From Pseudomonas sp. (GTDB lineage: Bacteria; Pseudomonadota; Gammaproteobacteria; Pseudomonadales; Pseudomonadaceae): 50,366 nt of DNA. A program made the translations under genes and the position numbers. The stretch lies in contig JAUYKV010000025.1 of the NCBI GenBank assembly GCA_030699825.1, forward strand, positions 1 through 50,366. Direction: 5' to 3'. The notes under the pieces were generated by a model, which was given only the letters and a program-made list of their open reading frames with translations, was not told the DNA's origin and did not search any database. This document shows, one piece after another, positions 44,971-50,366 of this stretch; within the stretch, counting starts at the first letter, position 1, and each line of letters begins with the position of its first letter.

Positions 44971-45050
44971 CGTTCAAAAAAGAAAACATCGAAACGAATA
45001 AATCCAGAAAAAATGCTTTAAAAGGTTATTTATGTTGTTTTTTTTGAACG
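44971..45050. repeat. A+T-rich imperfect palindrome
   Basis: CGTTCAAAAAAGAAAACA (44971-44988) pairs with TGTTGTTTTTTTTGAACG (45033-45050) at 16 of 18 positions around a 44-base A+T-rich centre. It stands out from the G+C-rich surroundings directly before the promoter. Confidence 0.75.
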
Positions 45051-45073
45051 TTTTTATTCTAAACACACTCTAA
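45046..45073 (+). promoter_or_regulatory. Candidate AlgU (sigma-22, RpoE-like) promoter
   Basis: GAACGT, a 17-base spacer and TCTAA agree with the AlgU pattern GAACTT-N16/17-TCTGA. It lies 130 bp before the lipoprotein gene pair. lptF of P. aeruginosa is known to belong to the AlgU envelope-stress regulon, which supports the reading. Confidence 0.55.
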
Positions 45074-45203
45074 GCTTCGTAGCGTTCTGACGATCGGTCG
45101 CTGGTATGGGTCTGTTGTGCCTTGTCCAAATGCGTCCGCCGCCTTCAGTCAAAACGCTGGCTGGTGACCATCATGGGAACCACTGCATGCAAGGAAATCA
45201 CCA

Positions 45204-45620
45204 ATGGAACTGAACACCATGATCATCGCCCCTACCCGGTCACAACCTAGCCAACGGTCAACCTGGACACTCGCTGCACTCGCCCTCGGCAGCAGCCTGC
45301 TGCTGGCCGGCTGCGCTGGCAATCCACCTAGCGAGCAGCTCGCAGTAAGCAAATCGGCTGTCAACTCTGCGGTCAGTGCCGGTGGCACGGAATTCGCCGC
45401 CGTGGAAATGAAATCCGCACAAGAGAAGCTCAAGCAAGCCGAGCAGCAACTGCACGAGCAAAACTACGAAGAAGCCAAACGCCTGGCCGAACAGGCCGAG
45501 TGGGATGCCCGCCTGGCAGAACGCAAAGCCCAGGCAGCCAAGGCTGAAAAAGCCCTGGAAGACGCCCGCCAGGGCGTTGAGGAAATGCGCGAGGAAAGTA
45601 TGCGTGGCAGCAGCCTTTAA
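45204..45620 (+). CDS. DUF4398 lipoprotein
   Basis: A 138-residue lipoprotein. The signal peptide ends in a lipobox (LLAGC, Cys about 37). A DUF4398 helical region follows: coiled-coil heptads rich in Ala, Glu, Lys and Gln (EMKSAQEKLKQAEQQLHEQN). Probably outer-membrane attached. AAGGAA precedes the ATG; an ATG five codons in is possible. It is followed after 59 bp by the OmpA-type lipoprotein, probably in one operon, and its helices may pair with the like region of that protein. Confidence 0.88.
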   Translation: MELNTMIIAPTRSQPSQRSTWTLAALALGSSLLLAGCAGNPPSEQLAVSKSAVNSAVSAGGTEFAAVEMKSAQEKLKQAEQQLHEQNYEEAKRLAEQAEWDARLAERKAQAAKAEKALEDARQGVEEMREESMRGSSL

Positions 45621-45679
45621 CCCCGGCCGCCAAACACGCTGATCACCGACTCCGCCAACAGTTAAAGGATTACCCGAAT

Positions 45680-46510
45680 ATGCGCACTCAAGTGATGATT
45701 CCCGCCTTACTGGCATTGAGCGTCGGCCTGGCCGCATGCTCCTCGCAGCCCAACGTCAATCTGGAGAAGGCACGCAATAATTTCTCCACGCTGCAGTCGG
45801 ATCCGCAAGCCAGCAAGGTCGCAGCCCTGGAAACCAAGGGCGCCAGCGAGATGCTGGACAAGGCCGAACAAGCCTACCGCACCAGCGAGGATGAACAGAA
45901 AGTCGATCAACTGGCCTACCTGACCAACCAGCGCATCGAAGTCGCCAAGCAGACCATCGCCTTGCATAGCGCCGAACAGAACCTGGGCAAGGCTGCCGCC
46001 GAACGTGCCAACGCTCGCCTGAATGCACGCGACGCGCAGATCGATGCGCGTGACGTGCAACTCAGTGCGCGCGATGCGCAGATCAAGCAGCTGCAGGACA
46101 GCCTGAATGCCAAGAAAACCGAACGTGGCACGCTGGTTACTTTCGGTGATGTGCTGTTCGACCTGAACCGTGCGGAACTGAAGCCCGGCGGCATGAACAA
46201 CGTCAACCAGCTGGCTCAGTTCCTCCAGCAAAGCCCGGAGCGCAAGGTGATCGTCGAGGGTTACACCGACAGCACCGGCTCCGCCGCTTATAACCTGAGC
46301 CTGTCGCAACTGCGCGCCAACTCGGTACGCATGGCGCTGATAAAAATGGGCGTTGGTCCGGAGCGCATCGCCACCCAGGGTTATGGCAAGGAATACCCGG
46401 TGTCGGGTAATGACACCTCGTCTGGCCGGTCGATGAACCGCCGGGTCGAGGTGACTATATCCAACGACGACCAGCCGGTTGCGCCACGTAGCACGACCAA
46501 CGCTGGCTGA
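45680..46510 (+). CDS. lptF: OmpA-family lipoprotein, LptF-like
   Basis: A 276-residue protein: lipobox (VGLAAC, Cys20), a DUF4398-like coiled-coil region (about 25-140), three near-repeats ARDAQID-ARDVQLS-ARDAQIK, then an OmpA peptidoglycan-binding domain with VIVEGYTDSTGSAAYNLSLS and RSMNRRVEVTI. It tethers the outer membrane to peptidoglycan. It matches P. aeruginosa LptF, which promotes survival in harsh conditions. AAAGGA precedes the ATG. The operon ends at the terminator at 46528. Confidence 0.88.
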   Translation: MRTQVMIPALLALSVGLAACSSQPNVNLEKARNNFSTLQSDPQASKVAALETKGASEMLDKAEQAYRTSEDEQKVDQLAYLTNQRIEVAKQTIALHSAEQNLGKAAAERANARLNARDAQIDARDVQLSARDAQIKQLQDSLNAKKTERGTLVTFGDVLFDLNRAELKPGGMNNVNQLAQFLQQSPERKVIVEGYTDSTGSAAYNLSLSQLRANSVRMALIKMGVGPERIATQGYGKEYPVSGNDTSSGRSMNRRVEVTISNDDQPVAPRSTTNAG

Positions 46511-46527
46511 TTACAGCGCAGCAGCAC

Positions 46528-46563
46528 AATGCCGCTCACTTGAACCAGGTGAGCGGCATTTTT
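46528..46563 (+). terminator. Terminator after the lptF-like gene
   Basis: AATGCCGCTCAC and GTGAGCGGCATT arms around a 9-base loop, followed by T's. Confidence 0.93.
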
Positions 46564-46840
46564 GTAGGTCTTCTGTTTATCTGCACTACCCGTTATCTGC
46601 ACTACCCGGCTGTGGTGGCCCGGATGCAATCCAGGGGAAATCCAGCGGCTATCCGTTCGCAGCGCAGCGACAACCTGCCAGCTTTTGCGCCTCACCACCT
46701 CACCGCCAAACCGCCAAACCGCCAAACCAATGGTGCACTGCCTGCGGCGAGTGACACACGAATGGCGGATTACTCGAAATAATGAGCCGGAACGCAGGGC
46801 TCCTGGAGGGCGCAGTAGGCGAACGTTTTTTCACAGCCTC
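46564..46840. repeat. Repeat-filled gap: R2 copy and short tandem repeat
   Basis: No gene. It contains three tandem CCGCCAAA units (about 46702-46727). Bases 46732-46757 are identical to 834-859, and GGCGAACGTTTTTTCACAGCC near 46819-46839 is a recurring R2 end, close to the 3' end of the luxR-type gene. Confidence 0.7.
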
Positions 46841-49579
46841 TCAGCGCAACAGCCCCAGATCCTTGGCCCGCGCCACTGCCTGGGTACGCCGCTCGACGCC
46901 CAGTTTGCCGTTGATATGGCGGGCATGGGTTTTCACCGTGTGCAGTGAAATGAATAGCTGCTCGCTGATTTCCTGATTCGAACAGCCCTGGGCGATCAGT
47001 TGCAATACCGCCAACTCACGCGAACTCAAGGCCTCGGTCAGCTGGCTATCGAGTTTGGTCCGCTGCAGTCCCTGGGTCTGGGGCAGGTACTTGAGCAGCT
47101 CGGCAGCCACGGCACAATCGGGGTGCGCCGTCAGTTGCTCGCGCAGCCACTGCGGCTGATGAACGAACAACTCCTGATAAGGCAACAAAGCACCGCCCTG
47201 CGCCGCTTGCAGGCTGCTGGTCAGCCAGCCGACGGCCTCGCGGTCGCGCCCGGAGGCCTTGAGCAGCAGGGCCAATTGCACCTGAGCGGCCACCACGAAC
47301 AATTGACCCGAGGCGGACTGGGCACACTGGCTGAGTGCGCGCAGACGCCGTTCGGCAACTTCCAGACGCCCCTGCAAGCGCTCGAGCGCAGCTTGCTGCA
47401 ACTGGATATGCAAAGCCAGCTGCGGGTGGAATTCGGGGGCCACGCCAGGGGTTTCACCGCAATAGGTCTCGGCCAGTCGCTGCAGCCAGACTTCGGCCAA
47501 TTCCAGCTGGCCCTGGGACAACCACAGCTCGCATTTGATCACCGTGATCATCGCCAGGTAGTAGATCGACGGTACGTCCCAGGCATGCATCAGGCGCTCT
47601 GCTTCGGCCAGTTGGGCGAAGGCCTCGCCGAGGCGTCCTTCACGCCTCTCAACCACGGCCAGCATGCAGTAACCCATCAGCACGCTGATGTCGCGACAGG
47701 CGCGCGCCTCACCGATCCCGGCCAGCAGCTTGGTGCGGGCGGCCTGGGTTTCGAGCGCCACGCTAAGCAGATAGCCTTCGTACAGATTCAGTCGCGCACG
47801 CACCGAATACACGCGCTGGGCCGAGAGCCCGTGCAAGCGCTGCTGGCCCAGGCGCACCTCGGCCAGGGCGCGCTGAACCTCGCCACGGGCATGCAACACG
47901 CGCGCCCGCTCGGCATGTGCCAGACCCTCGAGCAAGGGATTGTCGACCCGCTGCGCCAACTCCAGGGCCTCGCGATTGAGCCCCCGCGCCCGCCACAGAT
48001 CGCCCTTGGCCACAGCCAGATTGGCCAGGGTGAACAGGCACATCAGGCGCGGCCCACAGCGCTTGCCACTGAGCAGGGCCAGGGCCTCGCTGCAATACCG
48101 CTCCGACTCGAGTGCCTGGCCACGACCGCGGGCGATGATGCCGGACAGGGCCAGCCACTGGGCCAACAGATCATCCTGCTCCTGTGCGTCGGGGGCTGGC
48201 AAAAACCGACCCAATTGCTGGATCAACTCGTCGGCGGCATCCAACTGACAGGCCAGGGCCAATGCCCAGCCGTACAACACCAGCAGGCGCGGGGTGCTGG
48301 CCAGCAGGCTGTCGGGAAGGTCTATCTTCCAGCGCAGCAAACGCGCGACATTCTGCTCGCCGAGCAATTGTTCCTCGGACAGGTTCTGCACCAGGTTGGC
48401 CGCCACTTCCGGCTGGCCGGCGCGCAGTGCCTGATCGACCGCTTCCTCATGCAGGCCCTGGCTGCTGAACCAGCGACAGGCGCGCAGATGCAGGGCCGCC
48501 TGGGACTGGCTGCGCTGCGCAGCGGGACGCGAGCGCAACAGATCGGAGAACAGGTGGTGGTAGCGAAACCAGTGGCCCTGTTCGTCCAGGGGCACCAGAA
48601 AGACCTGATGGGTCTGCAGGTGCTGAATAATCGCCGCGCTGTCATGCTGTTCACGCAAGGCATCGCACAGTTCGACACAGAAGCGCTCGAGGCAGGCGGT
48701 GTCGAACAGGAAGCTCTGCACCTCGGCCGACTGCTGCTCGATCACCTCCTCCAGCAAGTACTCGCGGATCAACCCCTCGTCGCCCTGGGGCACCCGCTCC
48801 GGGCTGTCGTCATCGGCCTGCTGACGGGTCAACAGCCACAGGCGCAGGCCAGCCACCCAGCCCTCGCTGCGCTGACACCATTCCTCCAAAACCGGCCCGC
48901 TGAGTTGGGCGCCCTGGCTGCCGAGCAGCGCGCGGGTCTCCTCCTCGGTCAGGCGCAAGTCCTGCTCCTGCAACTCCAGCAACTGGCGCGACAGGCGCAG
49001 GCGCGCCAGGTGCCAGTCGGGCCGCTGGCGGCTGGTCAGCAAGATGACCAGGCCCTCGGGCAAGTGATTGAGGAGAAACTGCAGGCAGCGGTCGAGCACC
49101 GCGCCCTGGGCCAGATGATAGTCATCCAGCACCAGCAACAAGGGCTCCGTCGCTACGAGGCGCTCGGCCAACTCGTCAAGCAGGCCATCGAGCCACTCTT
49201 CAAAGGCGAACGGTTGATGGCGCTGGCGCATGCGCAGCAATGCCTGGGCGTCCTCGCCAAGCCCCGGATAAAACTGCTGCAGACCGGCCAACAGGCGCTC
49301 GAGAAAACGCCCGGGATCGCTATCGCGCGGGCTCAGACCCAGCCACAGGCTGTGCCATTGCTCGGGCAGTGTCTGGCAGAACTCACTGGCCAGCGAGCTT
49401 TTGCCGAAGCCCGCGGGGGCGCTAACCAGCAGCAACCGTCCGGTCAAACCCTCGGCCAGCCGCTCGCACAGACGCGGCCGCGAGACATGGCTGGCAGGCA
49501 GGGGCGGACGGTAAAAGCGACTGTCGCCCAGAGGGACACTGTCGCTGACTACAGGTGCTATACGCGTCAGATCGGTCAT
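46841..49579 (-). CDS. MalT-type LuxR-family transcriptional regulator
   Basis: A 912-residue signal-transduction ATPase (STAND). N-terminal nucleotide-binding domain with Walker A APAGFGKSS (residues 54-62) and Walker B LLLVLDDYH. A long helical, TPR-like sensor region of about 500 residues follows, then a C-terminal LuxR helix-turn-helix (SRELAVLQLIAQGCSNQEIS, then LFISLHTVKTHARHINGKLG). Such proteins bind ATP and an inducer, oligomerise and activate promoters. The target genes and ligand are unknown and no obvious target operon is adjacent. ATG at 49579 is preferred over GTG at 49582. Confidence 0.9.
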   Translation of the reverse strand: MTDLTRIAPVVSDSVPLGDSRFYRPPLPASHVSRPRLCERLAEGLTGRLLLVSAPAGFGKSSLASEFCQTLPEQWHSLWLGLSPRDSDPGRFLERLLAGLQQFYPGLGEDAQALLRMRQRHQPFAFEEWLDGLLDELAERLVATEPLLLVLDDYHLAQGAVLDRCLQFLLNHLPEGLVILLTSRQRPDWHLARLRLSRQLLELQEQDLRLTEEETRALLGSQGAQLSGPVLEEWCQRSEGWVAGLRLWLLTRQQADDDSPERVPQGDEGLIREYLLEEVIEQQSAEVQSFLFDTACLERFCVELCDALREQHDSAAIIQHLQTHQVFLVPLDEQGHWFRYHHLFSDLLRSRPAAQRSQSQAALHLRACRWFSSQGLHEEAVDQALRAGQPEVAANLVQNLSEEQLLGEQNVARLLRWKIDLPDSLLASTPRLLVLYGWALALACQLDAADELIQQLGRFLPAPDAQEQDDLLAQWLALSGIIARGRGQALESERYCSEALALLSGKRCGPRLMCLFTLANLAVAKGDLWRARGLNREALELAQRVDNPLLEGLAHAERARVLHARGEVQRALAEVRLGQQRLHGLSAQRVYSVRARLNLYEGYLLSVALETQAARTKLLAGIGEARACRDISVLMGYCMLAVVERREGRLGEAFAQLAEAERLMHAWDVPSIYYLAMITVIKCELWLSQGQLELAEVWLQRLAETYCGETPGVAPEFHPQLALHIQLQQAALERLQGRLEVAERRLRALSQCAQSASGQLFVVAAQVQLALLLKASGRDREAVGWLTSSLQAAQGGALLPYQELFVHQPQWLREQLTAHPDCAVAAELLKYLPQTQGLQRTKLDSQLTEALSSRELAVLQLIAQGCSNQEISEQLFISLHTVKTHARHINGKLGVERRTQAVARAKDLGLLR

Positions 49580-50073
49580 CACCCGGCTCTTGTTAAGTCA
49601 TTGCCAGTTCAGGCGCGAACTTTCAGAGGTTGTGAAAATATCAAGGCGCGCCAGGTGAAAAGCGGGAGATTTTAGTGAGCTGAATAACCCCGTTTTTCAC
49701 CTGGCGCAACACCGCAGCGGGCGTTCGGAAGAGGCCGCAGTAGGCGAGCGTTTTTTCACAAACTCCCAGCAGACTATCGACTTAACCGCGGGAATTGAAG
49801 CCTGGATGTGGGCACGGACACAAATCATTACCCAGCCGGGCAGTCCGGGGGCAGCCCGGGCAAGCTCGTTCAGGCAATGTCAGACGACATGGATAACCCA
49901 TACGCAGGAGCGGCCGGACAGGGTGATGCCGGACTTCGCGGAGCTCGGCCGAGAGCCATAGCCGTAGGGCGGATGAAACCCGCCATGGCGGCAAGTGGTG
50001 GCAAATACTGCGTGCGGGTTGCCCCCGCCCTACGCAGCCCACGCAAACCTATGGTGGACAAGCCAAAAACAAT
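49580..50073. other. Intergenic repeats upstream of the luxR-type gene
   Basis: No gene seen. 49630-49765 is an R2-type repeat with outer arms TTGTGAAAATA / CGTTTTTTCACAA and perfect inner arms GCGCCAGGTGAAAA (49648-49661) / TTTTCACCTGGCGC (49694-49707). 49964-50033 is a palindrome GTAGGGCGG...CCGCCCTAC enclosing AACCCGC/GCGGGTT. Confidence 0.65.
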
Positions 50074-50226
50074 GGCGATGTACCCGTTATCTGTTGCATA
50101 AGAGATAAGGTTTTTGTAGGAGCGGCCGGGCGGCGTTCCGTTTCATCCGCGAAAATCTTCGAAACACTGACAATGTTTCGCGGCTAAAGCCCCTCCCACA
50201 AGGTTACGATCTGGTTCAACAGTTAA
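50074..50226. repeat. R1 palindromic MITE-like element, copy C, cut by an IS
   Basis: It begins GGCGATGTACCCGTTATCTG and continues as in copy B to TGGTTCAACAGTTAA, where the right terminal repeat (CAACAGATAACGGGTACATA in copy B) is broken off by the start of the IS at 50227. Confidence 0.85.
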
Positions 50227-50281
50227 CCTGATTAGCAATGATGATCAGCCAAGCTGGCCGCCCGTGGTCACCGGGCCTATG

Positions 50282-50297
50282 CTGTATATGCGTACAG
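50282..50297. promoter_or_regulatory. LexA-type SOS box in the IS leader
   Basis: CTGTATATGCGTACAG fits CTGT-N8-ACAG exactly, with an A+T-rich, near-palindromic centre. It ends 23 bases before the transposase ATG and overlaps the likely -10 region (TATGCT/TATAT). Confidence 0.55.
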
Positions 50298-50320
50298 TTA
50301 TTTCGGTGAGGGGTGGAATC

Positions 50321-50366
50321 ATGGCGATGAACCGAATTCAGTTTCAACCTGGGCTGTCGATGCCCG
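50321..50366 (+). CDS. IS1595-family transposase, N-terminal fragment
   Basis: Fifteen codons are visible, giving MAMNRIQFQPGLSMP, which matches the usual start of IS1595-family transposases (IQFQ-x-GLS ahead of a zinc ribbon). GAGGGGTGGA lies 4-13 bases before the ATG. The rest is beyond the window. Together with the fragment at 3-134, it shows the IS is present in at least two copies. Confidence 0.72.
   Translation, partial: MAMNRIQFQPGLSMP

Larger units (their letters stand above)
44692..45203. other. Long gap with R2-type repeat, A+T-rich palindrome and promoter
   Basis: No gene seen. From 44696 to about 44905 lies an R2-type repeat bounded by TGTGAAAAAAC and TATTTTCACA. From 44971 to 45050 an A+T-rich imperfect palindrome follows. 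The last 150 bases are the promoter and leader of the lipoprotein operon. Confidence 0.65.
50227..50366 (+). mobile_element. 5' end of an IS1595-family insertion sequence (truncated by window edge)
   Basis: It starts with CCTGATTAGCAATGA, the inverse of the IS end at 126-139. A leader of 94 bases with a LexA-like box and the transposase start follow. It lies in the same orientation as the copy at the left edge and is inserted in the right terminal repeat of R1 copy C. Confidence 0.75.

Noticed and set aside
46702..46727. CRISPR-like or other array at the CCGCCAAA tandem units
   Set aside because: Only three 8-bp units with no spacers; a simple tandem repeat.
47000..49675. An 891-codon open frame antisense to the MalT-type regulator
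   Set aside because: It is rich in Gln, Leu and Gly as expected of a complement of Leu/Ala/Gln-rich code, with no domain; the minus-strand protein has clear ATPase and helix-turn-helix motifs.

Overview
This is a Pseudomonas chromosome segment. It has high G+C, dispersed REP-type palindromes, and a run of core genes (tsaB, adk, ppc, a small conserved protein, a DUF4398 lipoprotein and an lptF-like OmpA lipoprotein) that matches the P. aeruginosa order as I remember it. Both window edges fall inside copies of one IS1595-family insertion sequence: its 3' end at 1-139 and its 5' end from 50227. Both copies lie in the same orientation and share an imperfect terminal inverted repeat of about 24 bp.

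Layout. 0.4-4.4 kb: RidA, D-serine dehydratase (DsdA), its LysR regulator DsdC and a DUF4197 exported protein. 4.7-6.2 kb: a GH13 sucrose-phosphorylase-type enzyme. 6.7-11.6 kb: an RND efflux permease and adaptor with a divergent TetR regulator. 11.8-14.3 kb: RsmJ, an extensin-like protein and a PEP-mutase/isocitrate-lyase family enzyme. 14.9-37.9 kb: a large accessory region that looks like a catabolic locus for a quaternary-amine (betaine-type) compound. 37.9-46.5 kb: conserved Pseudomonas genes. 46.8-49.6 kb: a MalT-type LuxR regulator. The remainder is repeats and the right-hand IS.

The 14.9-37.9 kb locus has the parts of a full pathway. Uptake is by a ProV-ProW-ProX ABC transporter. N-demethylation would use a Stc2/GbcA-type Rieske oxygenase, a GbcB-type reductase and a DgcA/Stc-type flavoprotein demethylase. 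Further oxidation would use a DAO-family FAD enzyme, an aldehyde dehydrogenase, a DapA-family lyase and an IPNS-like 2-oxoglutarate oxygenase. Processing could also involve an operon of two SDRs with an MmgE/PrpD protein, and a ProC-like reductase. Five regulators (two GATase-AraC, one TetR, one LysR and possibly one more acting in trans) and an EamA exporter lie among them. The substrate cannot be read from the sequence. Proline betaine or a hydroxylated or ring-expanded relative is a reasonable candidate, but no complete known pathway matches.

The non-coding DNA is rich in repeats. A 150-183 bp element with 20-23 bp terminal inverted repeats occurs three times; one copy is flanked by a direct repeat at the tsaB stop codon, as expected of a MITE. 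Two further repeat families and several REP pairs fill most gaps longer than 300 bp. No tRNA, rRNA or CRISPR array was seen.
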